Counted from the stretch's first letter, positions 51,990 through 60,202 are shown. The stretch: 64,000 nucleotides of DNA from Pseudomonas sp. JAI120 (GCF_014207255.1 NZ_JACHCZ010000005.1:310001-374000), one strand, 5' to 3'. Notes: generated by a model from the sequence alone, not told the origin. A program made the numbers and translations.

Positions 51990-52442
51990 ATGAAACAGCA
52001 AGGCTTCACCCTGATCGAGTTGATGGTGGTGCTGGTGATCATCGGCATCGCCAGCGCCGCCATCAGCCTGACCATCAAGCCCGACCCGCTGCACCTGTTG
52101 CGCAAAGACGCCGAGCGCCTGAGCCAACTGCTGCAAGTGGCCCAGGCCGAAGCCCGCGCGGACGGCCGTCCGATCACCTGGCGCGCCGACGCCAAGGGCT
52201 TTCGCTTCAACCGCCGCACCGACGATGGCAGCGGCGTCGAGGCCTTCCAGGACGACACCCAACTGCGCCCGCGCCTGTGGGAAAGCACGCCGATGCAGAT
52301 CAATATCGAACCCCGGCAAACCCTGGTGCTCGACGCCGAATGGATCAACCCACCCGTGCGCATCGTGCTGTCCGACGGCCAACACAGCCTCAGCCTGCAA
52401 CGCGACACCGCCGGTTTGATGCGCGTGGTGAGCCAGCCATGA
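51990..52442 (+). CDS. hxcU: T2SS minor pseudopilin GspH (HxcU), 150 aa
   Basis: Leader MKQQG then FTLIELMVVLVIIGIASAAISLTI. The soluble part (LSQLLQVAQAEARADGRPITW...) is the GspH beta-sandwich. Overlaps hxcW by 4 nt (ATGA at 52439). The divergent 93-bp gap from hxcP (51897-51989) should hold both promoters; nothing specific was recognised in it. Confidence 0.9.
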   Translation: MKQQGFTLIELMVVLVIIGIASAAISLTIKPDPLHLLRKDAERLSQLLQVAQAEARADGRPITWRADAKGFRFNRRTDDGSGVEAFQDDTQLRPRLWESTPMQINIEPRQTLVLDAEWINPPVRIVLSDGQHSLSLQRDTAGLMRVVSQP

Positions 52443-53050
52443 ACCGATCCGAACAAGGCTTCACCCTGATCGAAGTGATGGTCGCAATCATGCTCATGGC
52501 CGTGGTCAGCGTGATCGCCTGGCGCGGACTGGACAGCGTCACCCGCGCCGACCAGCACCTGCAAGCGAGCAGCGAACAGACCGAAGTGCTGCTGCGCGCA
52601 CTGAACCAGATGCAGCGCGACATCAGCCTGCGCGCCAGCGTCGAACTGAACGCCCCGGGTCCCTCAAAGAACAGTGCAGAAAAGGTCGATGGACTGGCGG
52701 CGGTCACCGTGCGCAGTTCCGACAGCAAAGGCTTTCGGCTGGACATCATTCGCAGCGCGCCCGTCGCCGGCGATGGCCTGCAACGGGTACGCTGGTGGCT
52801 CAAGGGCGACAGTTTGTATCGCGCCGCGGCCCCCGCGCGAGACCGCTATCCGCTGCCGGCGGCGAAGGATGGCGTGGTGGTGTTGAGCGGGGTCCGTGAT
52901 TTGCAGGTGCGGGTGTGGGAGGCGGATAAGGGCTGGCGGCAGTTGAGCGGGAATCGGCGTGAGGATCCGTTGGGGCTGGAGATCAGTTTGGTGCGGGAGA
53001 CGCCGCAGGGGGTGGAGAAGTATCGGCAGGTGGTGGGGCCACTGAGATAG
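52439..53050 (+). CDS. hxcW: T2SS minor pseudopilin GspJ (HxcW), 203 aa
   Basis: Leader MNRSEQG then FTLIEVMVAIMLMAVVSVIAWRGLDSV. The remaining beta-rich domain with LRALNQMQRDISLRA and VRWWLKGDSLYR matches GspJ. It forms the tip complex with HxcV and HxcX. Convergent with vreR, 61 nt away. No structural T2SS gene is missing except GspN, GspO and GspS, which Hxc-type systems do without. Confidence 0.92.
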   Translation: MNRSEQGFTLIEVMVAIMLMAVVSVIAWRGLDSVTRADQHLQASSEQTEVLLRALNQMQRDISLRASVELNAPGPSKNSAEKVDGLAAVTVRSSDSKGFRLDIIRSAPVAGDGLQRVRWWLKGDSLYRAAAPARDRYPLPAAKDGVVVLSGVRDLQVRVWEADKGWRQLSGNRREDPLGLEISLVRETPQGVEKYRQVVGPLR

Positions 53051-53111
53051 CCGTCCCAAACACGCCCCCCCGTAGATACCGTGTTATCAGATTGAAAATA
53101 GGCAGGTACTT

Positions 53112-54038
53112 CTAACTCAACAACACCACCCCACCCGGCAACTCCGTACACTTGGCCCCGTACGCATCCCGAATCAACAACGCCACCCCCGCCAGTTGCT
53201 GCAGGCTGAAGCGCGCCTGTACGCGCCGTTGGCCGAGTTCCTTGTTGAGCAGCACCAACATCCCCGGCCGGTAGCGGTTGATCTCGTCTACCACCGTGGC
53301 CAGGGTAGCGTTGTTGAAGACCAGCACCTGTTCGCGCCAGGCCACGACCGCCTGGGTGTCCACCACCACCGGTTCGCCCATGCCGGCCGCGTCGTAGCTC
53401 AATTGCCGGCCGCTCTCCAGGCGCACGCTGCGCCCGGCAACGTCCACCGACAGCCACCCTTCGATACAGGTCACGCACACCGTGCGGTCGGTGTTGCGCA
53501 GGTTGAAACGTGCCTGCGCCGCGCTCACCCAGCCTTCGCCCGCCAGCACCTTGAGCGGCTGTGCGGAATGGGCGATCACTTCGACTTCGCCTTCAAGCAA
53601 TTCAAGGCCCTGCCCCACTTGGCTCACGCGCGTTTGGGTATTGAGTTCCAGGCTGACCCCGTTACTCAACAGCACTTGGCGTTGTTCGCCGACGTCGGTG
53701 CGATAGTCCGCCGTGAGGCCGGCAAAACCACCGGGGGAGCCGACCTGCACCATCACCACAGCGGCCGATGCGGCAATCGCGCCGCCCAGGAATGCACGGC
53801 GCCCGAAACTGCGCGGTTGCGATACCTGCTCAAGCGCCGGTGCCAACTGCTGCCACATCGCCTTGGCCTGCTCGAACGCCTGGGCGTGCTCGGGGCTTTG
53901 CGCACACCAGGCTTTGAGCGCCTTGGCATCGGCCACGGTGGCGCGGCCCGAGGTCAGCAGGACCAGCCAGTCGCGGGCTTCATCGTGCAGGGGGCTGGCG
54001 GCGGAGTGCCGGGCGGCGGAGAGGCTAAAAATGTTCAA
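53112..54038 (-). CDS. vreR: FecR-family anti-sigma factor (VreR-like), 308 aa
   Basis: Membrane regulator that holds the ECF sigma factor VreI. The cytoplasmic N-terminal domain (about 18-70: DEARDWLVLLTSGRATVADAKALKAW) is the DUF4880 sigma-binding part. A single membrane segment (about 82-98) is preceded by Arg80-Arg81 in GRRAFLGG, a Tat-like motif also reported for FecR. FecR domain about 105-205, then a C-terminal STN-like domain (LVFNNATLATVVDEINRY). Downstream of vreI by 37 nt. Confidence 0.9.
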   Translation of the reverse strand: MNIFSLSAARHSAASPLHDEARDWLVLLTSGRATVADAKALKAWCAQSPEHAQAFEQAKAMWQQLAPALEQVSQPRSFGRRAFLGGAIAASAAVVMVQVGSPGGFAGLTADYRTDVGEQRQVLLSNGVSLELNTQTRVSQVGQGLELLEGEVEVIAHSAQPLKVLAGEGWVSAAQARFNLRNTDRTVCVTCIEGWLSVDVAGRSVRLESGRQLSYDAAGMGEPVVVDTQAVVAWREQVLVFNNATLATVVDEINRYRPGMLVLLNKELGQRRVQARFSLQQLAGVALLIRDAYGAKCTELPGGVVLLS

Positions 54039-54075
54039 GCGCGCAAATACTCACGGTTTTATCAGGGACTCAACT

Positions 54076-54621
54076 CTAAGACGGTTTTCCGGCCCCGGGA
54101 CCGAACCGCTGGATCACTTTTCTTTCCAAACGCTTGGCGCAGTGGCCCAGGGCGGCCTTGATTTCCTTCTCGACCATGCGCGTGGAAATGCCGAAACGCT
54201 GGGAGATTTCCAGGTGTGGCGCCTCTTCCAGGCGTGCGGCGATGAGGATCTTGCGGCGGCGTGCCGGCAGTTCGTAGAGCGCCTTGACCAGGGACTGGAT
54301 TTCTTTCTGGCCGCCCACCACCCGTGACGGGTCCTGGGCTTCGTCGGCGCTTTGCAGCAGTTCTTCGACCTCGCTGCCAGTGAGCAGGCGCGCGTCGGCC
54401 TGGCGGCGGTCGGCGGCGATGTTCAAGGCCATGCGGTACAGGTAGGCATTGGGTTGCGCCAGGTTAGGCGGCACTTCCATGCGGTCGACCCGCAGGTAAG
54501 TTTCGTGCAGGACATCGTTGGCCAGGTCCTCCGAGCCCAGGCGCTTGCGCAAACGCACCTTGAAGTCATCGTAGGAGGCCAGGAACAAGCCGACCATCGT
54601 ACTGTGCCCGGTATTTTTCAT
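54076..54621 (-). CDS. vreI: ECF sigma factor of the iron-starvation/FecI type (VreI-like), 181 aa
   Basis: Region 2 at about 10-75 (SEDLANDVLHETYLRVDR, QPNAYLYRMALNIAADRRQ) and region 4 at about 115-170 (ELPARRRKILIAARLEEAPHLEISQRFGISTRMVEKEI). Expected to direct transcription of hxc and pdt genes, as in P. aeruginosa PUMA3. ATG 54621 is chosen: it overlaps the vreA stop as ATGA. The longer open frame would run 30 nt into vreA. Confidence 0.92.
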   Translation of the reverse strand: MKNTGHSTMVGLFLASYDDFKVRLRKRLGSEDLANDVLHETYLRVDRMEVPPNLAQPNAYLYRMALNIAADRRQADARLLTGSEVEELLQSADEAQDPSRVVGGQKEIQSLVKALYELPARRRKILIAARLEEAPHLEISQRFGISTRMVEKEIKAALGHCAKRLERKVIQRFGPGAGKPS

Positions 54622-55325
54622 CCGCCCCAGGCTCCGTTTGCTGCTGTGCATTCCATGCGCGTTCCTGTTGTGTCAGGCATCAAAAGTAAAGTCACCGGTT
54701 GGCGCAGGGAACTTGGTGCCGGGCGTTCGACCCGCGCGGTGCCAAGGCTGCGTACCAGTGCTTCATCGCGTTGTTCATCGCCGGTGGAGCTGACCAACCG
54801 ACTGTGTTCGATCAGCCCTTGGGGGTTGACCCACACCTGCACCAGCGCCCGAAAACTGCCGGGCCGGGTCAGCGGCGAGCGGCACAGGCTAATCTCAATG
54901 GCCTGCTGCAAGGCCGTGGCGTAGCTGTTGTTGATCCGCGCGGCGTTGCGTGCCGCCGCACCACGGGTTGCAGGCGGCTGGCTGACCTCGGGCAACTGCA
55001 AGGTGAACGCATCATCGCGTGCATAACGCGCCATCAGGCCACTCCCCGTCAGCAACATCGCCAGAGCCTCCTGCGCCGTAAAATGCCCGCGCACACTGAT
55101 GGAACGCCGGCCCCGCGTCAGTTCGCGGTCGACCAGCACCGCCATTCCGGTGGCGCGGCTGTAGGCTTGCAGTGCATGTTCCAGGTCTTGCGCCGGCAGG
55201 TTCAACAGCAGCAGCGGTGACTCTGCCTGCGCGACGCGACCACCGGCCAGCAGCAACAGCAAGACCAGGGCGCATACGGCGCGCCTCCAGCCCCCCTGTT
55301 CACCCCCTGTTCTGCATCGCTGCAC
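54618..55325 (-). CDS. vreA: VreA-like signalling protein: STN domain plus TonB C-terminal-like domain, 235 aa
   Basis: Signal peptide (about 12-34: RRAVCALVLLLLLAGGRVAQA), STN domain at about 38-110 (LPAQDLEHALQAYSRATGMAVLVD, FTAQEALAMLLTGSGLMARYA) and a TonB_C-like domain at about 135-225 (VQVWVNPQGLIEHSRLVSSTG). It has the signalling domain of a TonB-dependent receptor but no barrel, the distinctive layout of P. aeruginosa VreA. Starts at GTG 55325; no ATG is in frame before the signal peptide. Divergent from the small gene at 55479. Confidence 0.88.
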   Translation of the reverse strand: MQRCRTGGEQGGWRRAVCALVLLLLLAGGRVAQAESPLLLLNLPAQDLEHALQAYSRATGMAVLVDRELTRGRRSISVRGHFTAQEALAMLLTGSGLMARYARDDAFTLQLPEVSQPPATRGAAARNAARINNSYATALQQAIEISLCRSPLTRPGSFRALVQVWVNPQGLIEHSRLVSSTGDEQRDEALVRSLGTARVERPAPSSLRQPVTLLLMPDTTGTRMECTAANGAWGG

Positions 55326-55380
55326 GGCCGACGCGCCCTAGAAAACCGTCATCCTGAGGCCAGTGTATGAACCTGATGTT

Positions 55381-55410
55381 ACGGTGATAGCAAAAAAAAC
55401 ATCACGGTGA
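55381..55410 (+). promoter_or_regulatory. direct repeats ACGGTGA in the vreA divergent promoter region
   Basis: ACGGTGA occurs at 55381-55387 and 55404-55410, 23 bp apart (about two helical turns), with an A8 run between. The region lies 56 bp upstream of vreA and 70 bp upstream of the divergent small gene. A dimeric regulator site, possibly PhoB-related, is inferred. Confidence 0.35.
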
Positions 55411-55478
55411 CGAGAGGCCCGCTGCACTAGACTTGCACACCTGCCGGCCCACTCCTTCGGGCCCGCCAGGAGGCCGTG

Positions 55479-55778
55479 ATGAAACGCTTACCGATCCTCG
55501 CCAGCCTGTTGCTGTGCGCGGCCCTGCCCTTGCACGCCCATGCCGGCAACTGCGCCGAAGTCTCGGTGGATGGCTACAAGGCGCCCGACTATGGCTGCCT
55601 GAGCCAGCAGATGGGCAACGACACGAATGCGGCCAAAGCCGCGAAGAAAAACCGCGAGGCGCAAGGCATTGCCGTGGACAAGCGCCAGCCCAACAAGGTC
55701 GGCCTGGCCACCCCGGCGGCGACCAGCGTGCGTATGGGCAACACGTTCGGCAGCTCGGTAAAGCCGCAGCGGCCTTGA
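55479..55778 (+). CDS. small exported protein, 99 aa
   Basis: Signal peptide MKRLPILASLLLCAALPLHAHA, then about 77 polar residues with a Cys pair (GNCAEVSVDG...DYGCLSQQMGN) likely to form a disulfide, and a Lys/Asn/Gly-rich tail ending SSVKPQRP. AGGAGG lies 5 nt before ATG 55479. Divergent from vreA, so possibly part of the same response. I do not recognise the family. Confidence 0.72.
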   Translation: MKRLPILASLLLCAALPLHAHAGNCAEVSVDGYKAPDYGCLSQQMGNDTNAAKAAKKNREAQGIAVDKRQPNKVGLATPAATSVRMGNTFGSSVKPQRP

Positions 55779-55785
55779 GCGCCTT

Positions 55786-55818
55786 TTGACAAAATTTTCA
55801 TCTCTGCCCCCCTATGAT
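55786..55818 (+). promoter_or_regulatory. possible mntP promoter
   Basis: TTGACA at 55786-55791 and TATGAT at 55813-55818 are good hexamers, but 21 bp apart instead of about 17, so the pairing is uncertain. The position just upstream of the riboswitch fits. Confidence 0.35.
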
Positions 55819-55829
55819 CGCCCACCTCG

Positions 55830-55990
55830 TTGGGGAGTAACCGGCTTCTGACCCTGTTGGAAGCGTTCGTATCAACATATTCGGCAACCTGCCGTGGTGC
55901 GAACACCGTCTTTTCGGTTGGTGAGACCAGCGACACATCCATGCCTAAAGTCGGGCGTGTGGCTGTGTCGTTGTGTCCCATAGCCCGACT
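55830..55990 (+). ncRNA. yybP-ykoY manganese riboswitch controlling mntP
   Basis: The aptamer landmarks are present in order: GGGGAGTAACCGG at 55832, TATCAACATATTCGGC at 55870 and GGTTGGTGAGACCAGCG at 55916, with the ACCGTCTTTTCGGT hairpin between. The leader ends in a hairpin AGTCGGGC (55949-55956) / GCCCGACT (55983-55990) directly abutting the GGAAG ribosome binding site at 55991, a plausible translation on/off platform. This family binds Mn2+ and commonly precedes mntP. Confidence 0.85.
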
Positions 55991-56002
55991 GGAAGCCTGA
56001 CC

Positions 56003-56566
56003 GTGAACCCCATTTCCCTGATTCTCCTCGCCCTGGCCATGTCCACGGACGCCTTTGCGGCGGCCATCGGTAAAGGCTCCAGCCTGCACAAACCGCGTTT
56101 GACCGAAGCCTTGCGTGCCGGTGTGATTTTTGGTGTGATCGAAGCCATCACCCCGATGATCGGCTGGGCGATCGGCCATGTGGCCACTCGTTGGGTGGAA
56201 AGCTGGGATCACTGGATCGCCTTCACCCTGCTGGTCGGGTTGGGCCTGCATATGATCTACAACGGGCTCAAGGCCGATGATGAGGAAGCCGAAAAGCCGA
56301 CCCAGCACTCGTTCATGATCCTCGCCGTCACGGCGTTCGCCACCAGCATCGATGCGATGGCGGTGGGCGTGGGCCTGGCGTTCGTCGACGTGAATATCCT
56401 GGTGGCCTCCGCCGCGATTGGCCTGGCGACCATGACCATGGTGACCATCGGCATGATGCTCGGCCGCGTGCTGGGCACGGTGGTGGGCAAGCGTGCCGAG
56501 ATGGTCGGTGGCGTGGTGTTGATGCTGGTGGGTGCGACGATTCTTTACGAGCATCTCTCGGTCTGA
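56003..56566 (+). CDS. mntP: manganese efflux pump MntP, 187 aa
   Basis: Exports excess Mn2+ through the inner membrane. Six membrane segments; the two-fold repeat shows the paired acidic motifs AMSTDAFAAAIGKG in helix 1 and FATSIDAMAVGVGLAF in helix 4. Family length is 188. GTG 56003 is chosen because GGAAG lies 7 nt upstream; the next ATG would remove most of helix 1. Controlled by the riboswitch in its leader. Confidence 0.95.
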   Translation: MNPISLILLALAMSTDAFAAAIGKGSSLHKPRLTEALRAGVIFGVIEAITPMIGWAIGHVATRWVESWDHWIAFTLLVGLGLHMIYNGLKADDEEAEKPTQHSFMILAVTAFATSIDAMAVGVGLAFVDVNILVASAAIGLATMTMVTIGMMLGRVLGTVVGKRAEMVGGVVLMLVGATILYEHLSV

Positions 56567-56581
56567 CGTGCACACATGACA

Positions 56582-56673
56582 AATGTGGGAGGGGGCTTGC
56601 CCCCGATGGCGGTGGGTCAGTCAATGATGCTCTGACTGTACTACCGTTATCGGGGGCAAGCCCCCTCCCACAG
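56582..56673. repeat. REP doublet
   Basis: AATGTGGGAGGGGGCTTGCC at 56582 and its inverse ending GCCCCCTCCCACAG at 56673, separated by about 40 nt, in the convergent gap between mntP and the alcohol dehydrogenase pseudogene. Confidence 0.9.
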
Positions 56674-56703
56674 GGGTTCTCCAGTGGTTTGGAGATCGGG
56701 TTT

Positions 56704-57771
56704 TCAAGCCGCGTGACTTTCCCTTTTCAAGCTGTCCATATCAATCACGAACCTATACTTCACATCGCCCTTGAGCATGCGCTCATACGCTTCGTTGATG
56801 CCCTGGATGTCGATCATTTCCACGTCCGAGACAATCCCGTGCTTGGCGCAGAAGTCGAGCATGTCCTGGGTCTCCTGGATGCCGCCGATCAGCGAGCCGG
56901 CCAGGCTGCGGCGCTTGAAGATCAGGTTGAACACGGTCGGCGACGGGTGCGGGCTGTCGGGGGCGCCGACCAGGGTCATGGTGCCGTCGCGCTTGAGCAG
57001 GTTGAGGAATGCATCGAGGTTATGCGGTGCGGCGACGGTGTTGAGGATGAAGTCCAGGCTGTTGGCGACCTTGGCCATTTCGTCCGGGTTCTTCGACACC
57101 ACCACTTGATCGGCGCCCAGGCGCAGGCCATCTTCGCGCTTGTTGGGTGAGGTGGTGAACAGCGTGACATGGGCGCCCATGGCGTGGGCGATCTTCACCG
57201 CCATGTGCCCCAGGCCGCCCAGGCCCACCACACCGACCTTCTTGCCGGGCCCGACCTTCCAGTGGTGCAGCGGCGAATAGGTGGTGATGCCCGCACACAG
57301 CAACGGCGCGACGGCGGCCAGGTTGGAATCGTCGTGGGAGATGCGCAGCACGAACTTCTCCTTGACCACGATGCTGTCCGAGTAACCACCAAAGGTATTT
57401 TCACCGCCGAACACCGGGCCGTTGTAGGTGCCGGTAAAACCGCTCTCGCAGTATTGCTCCTCGCCCTCGGCGCACGAGGCGCAGTGCTGGCAGCTGTCGA
57501 CCATGCAGCCGACACCGGCGAGGTCGCCGACCTTGAATTTGCTCACATTGCCCCCCACCGCCGTCACGCGGCCGACGATTTCGTGGCCGGGTACCGACGG
57601 GTACAGGGTGTTGTTCCACTCGTTGCGCGCGGTGTGCAGGTCGGAGTGGCACACGCCGCATTAGAGAATGTCGAACTGTACGTCGTCCGCCCCCGGCGCG
57701 CGGCGCTCGAAGGTAAAGGGCTTGAGGGCATCCTTGGCGTTCTGGGCGGCGTAGCTGTAAGTCTTGGCCAT
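56704..57771 (-). pseudogene. zinc-dependent alcohol dehydrogenase (YahK-like) with in-frame stop at codon 37
   Basis: Full-length medium-chain NADP alcohol/aldehyde reductase pattern: MAKTYSYAAQNAKDALKPF start, CGVCHSDLHTARNEW catalytic zinc region, GHEIVGRV, four structural-zinc cysteines (CQHCASCAEGEEQYC) and GLGGLGHMAVKIAHAMG for NADP. At 57661-57663 the codon is TAA where relatives have Tyr (DIL-stop-CGVC), three residues before the catalytic cysteine. A downstream GTG at 57654 would give an N-terminally truncated protein lacking 39 residues. The rest of the frame is intact, so the change is recent, or a sequencing error, or read through. Confidence 0.85.
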
Positions 57772-57917
57772 TTCGTTCACCTGTGTGATCTGACGGTAGA
57801 GGTCAGTGGACCAGCATAGACGCTGAACCGTTCAACCGAGCACGTCTGTACAATTTCCATCGCGTCCCTGCCCCTAACCTCACGGCTTCAATCGCGTAGA
57901 AGTGTTGGAGAGTGGGC

Positions 57918-58814
57918 ATGCGTAGCAAAGCAATCAAGGTATCTGTGGCATTGACGCTGCTGGCGAGCGCAATGATGGGCAATGCCTTTGCGGCAACCCC
58001 AAGCGTGGCGGTGGCGCCGCAATACGACACCAGCCACGTGTATGTGGCCCCGGCGGATGTGGACCGTTTCGCCCAGAGTTTCCTCGCCACCTTTGGCGGC
58101 AAGAGCACGCCCCAGGTGGTGGTGAACGTGCTGCCGGTGCCGAGCAGCACCACCTCGCAACTGCTGCAGACGCCGGCGGGCACGGTGTCGCTGTTCGGTT
58201 TCACCACGCCCATCCCGCACCCGTTCGGGCAGGAACGCAACGGCTACCTGGTCAAGGACATGGACGCGGCGCTCACAGCCGCGCGAGAAAACGGCGCCGC
58301 CGTTATCGTCAGCGACTTCCCGGACCCGATCGGGCGTGACGCCGTGGTGCAATGGCCGGGTGGCGTGAACATGCAGCTCTACTGGCACACCAAGACCCCG
58401 GACTACGCGGCGTTCCAGACCGTGCCGGAAAACCGCGCGTACCTGTCCACCGATCGCGCTGACGCCTTTATCAAAGCGTTCCTGGGCTTCTCCCACGGCA
58501 AAGTCCTGGCCGATGACAAGCACGCGCCCGGCGTCGATGTGGGTCAAGCCACTGGCACGTACCGTCGCGTCGATATCGAGTCACCGTTCGGACGCATGGC
58601 GGTGCTGGTCACCAACGGCCAACTGCCCTACCCCTTCGGCCACGAGACCACCGGTTATCAAGTGCCTGACCTGACGGCCACGCTGGGCAAGGCCACGGGC
58701 TCCGGCGCCAAGGTCTTGGTGCCGGCCTTTGACAGCAAGGGCCGTCGCAGCGCCGTGGTTGAATTCCCCGGCGGCTACGTCGCGGAAATTCACCAGCTCC
58801 ACGCCGCAAAATGA
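57918..58814 (+). CDS. exported VOC/glyoxalase-fold protein, 298 aa
   Basis: Signal peptide about 1-26 (SVALTLLASAMMGNAFA), then two similar halves of about 130 residues: HVYVAPADVDRFAQSFLATFGG...FGFTTPIPHPFGQERNGYLVKD and AYLSTDRADAFIKAFLGFSHG...NGQLPYPFGHETTGYQVPD. The betaalphabeta pattern fits the vicinal oxygen chelate fold. Catalytic role unknown. TTGGAG lies 7 nt before ATG 57918. Overlaps the porin gene by 4 nt, so the two likely act together. Confidence 0.8.
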   Translation: MRSKAIKVSVALTLLASAMMGNAFAATPSVAVAPQYDTSHVYVAPADVDRFAQSFLATFGGKSTPQVVVNVLPVPSSTTSQLLQTPAGTVSLFGFTTPIPHPFGQERNGYLVKDMDAALTAARENGAAVIVSDFPDPIGRDAVVQWPGGVNMQLYWHTKTPDYAAFQTVPENRAYLSTDRADAFIKAFLGFSHGKVLADDKHAPGVDVGQATGTYRRVDIESPFGRMAVLVTNGQLPYPFGHETTGYQVPDLTATLGKATGSGAKVLVPAFDSKGRRSAVVEFPGGYVAEIHQLHAAK

Positions 58815-60202
58815 TTCGCCGTACAGGCTGGGGCCTGGCCGTGCTGTGGCCGTTGCTCACCGGCGGCGTGCATGCCGACGAGCAACCGACACGCCCGGCC
58901 ATCAAGGCCAACCGCTGGCAGGAGGACTGGTCGGTGCTCAAGGATCCGGCGCTGCGCACGCAGCCGCTGGACAGCTTGAAGTACATCCCGCTGTCCAGCG
59001 CCAACCCGTTCACCTATTTGTCATTGGGGGCGACGCTGCGTGAGCGCTTCGAGATGAACGATGCCAGTGGTTTTGGCGTGAAGGACGTGAAGCGAGATCG
59101 CTACCTGATCCAGCGCTTCCAGGTGCACGCCGACCTGCACTTGAATGAAAACTGGCGGCTCTTCACCCAACTCGAAGATGTACGCGCCTACGACAAGACC
59201 ACGGTCGGCGGCGCCGATCAGAACCGCGTCGATTTGCGCCTGGCCTTGGCCGAATACGTCAACGCGTTCAGCGGCGGCACGCTCAAGGCGCGTGTCGGGC
59301 GCCAGGACTTCGCCTTCGATTTGCAGCGTTTCATCTCATCGCGGGACGGCCCGAATGTGCGGCAATCCTTCGATGCGCTGTGGGCCGATTGGGAGACGTC
59401 CAACTGGCGCTTTATCGGGATTGCCAGCCAGCCGGTGCAGTATCAGGACGGGCGGCATTTCGACGACAAATCCAACCGTGACGCGCGCTTCCACATGCTG
59501 CGGGTCGAGCGGCTGGTGGGCGGCAAGAATGAGCTGTCGGCCTACTACGGCGTATACGAGCGCAGCGCTGCGCACTATCTGGATGCGGACGGCGATGAAA
59601 CCCGCCATCTGTTCGACGCGCGCCTGGGCGGTGCGGCCCAGGGATTCGACTGGGACATCGAAGCCATGCTGCAAAGCGGCTCGGTGGGCAGCAAGGATAT
59701 TCGCGCCTGGGCCGGCGGCAGCCGCACCGGCTACACCTTCGACAGCCTGGCGTGGAAACCGCGCATAGGCCTGCAGCTGGACATTGCCTCGGGCGACCGC
59801 AAAACCGGGGACGGCACCGTCGGCACGTTCAACCCGCTGTTCCCCAACGGCTACTATTTTTCCCTGGCCGGCTATACGGGCTACAGCAACCTGATTCACG
59901 TCAAACCGTCGATCACCGTCAAACCCATCGACAAACTCAGCGTGCAGACCGCCGTCGGCCTGCTGTGGCGCCAGACCACCAGCGACGCGGTGTACACCCA
60001 GCCGAACCTGCCCGTCGCCGGCACCGCAGGCCAAGGTGAACGCTGGACCGGTGCCTATGGTCAGCTGCGTACCGACTATGTGTTTACGCCGAACCTCACC
60101 GGCGCGGTGGAAGCGGTGCATTACGCCGTGGGCCGGACCTTGCGCGACGCCGGCGGCGATGACAGCAATTACCTGGGGGTCGAGCTCAAGTTCAGTTGGT
60201 GA
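58811..60202 (+). CDS. outer-membrane porin of the alginate-export (AlgE-like) family, 463 aa
   Basis: Signal peptide about 1-22, then LSLGATLRERFEMNDASGFG, the usual first strand of alginate_exp barrels, and about 18 amphipathic strands ending LGVELKFSW with a C-terminal aromatic. No alginate genes are near, so it is probably a general uptake porin for a small molecule handled with the VOC protein encoded just upstream (ATGA overlap at 58811). Confidence 0.82.
   Translation: MIRRTGWGLAVLWPLLTGGVHADEQPTRPAIKANRWQEDWSVLKDPALRTQPLDSLKYIPLSSANPFTYLSLGATLRERFEMNDASGFGVKDVKRDRYLIQRFQVHADLHLNENWRLFTQLEDVRAYDKTTVGGADQNRVDLRLALAEYVNAFSGGTLKARVGRQDFAFDLQRFISSRDGPNVRQSFDALWADWETSNWRFIGIASQPVQYQDGRHFDDKSNRDARFHMLRVERLVGGKNELSAYYGVYERSAAHYLDADGDETRHLFDARLGGAAQGFDWDIEAMLQSGSVGSKDIRAWAGGSRTGYTFDSLAWKPRIGLQLDIASGDRKTGDGTVGTFNPLFPNGYYFSLAGYTGYSNLIHVKPSITVKPIDKLSVQTAVGLLWRQTTSDAVYTQPNLPVAGTAGQGERWTGAYGQLRTDYVFTPNLTGAVEAVHYAVGRTLRDAGGDDSNYLGVELKFSW

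Noticed and set aside
56531..56543. The 13-mer GGTGCGACGATTC of the REP variant loop also occurs inside mntP
   Set aside because: It is in frame within a conserved part of MntP, so a chance match is more likely than an inserted repeat.
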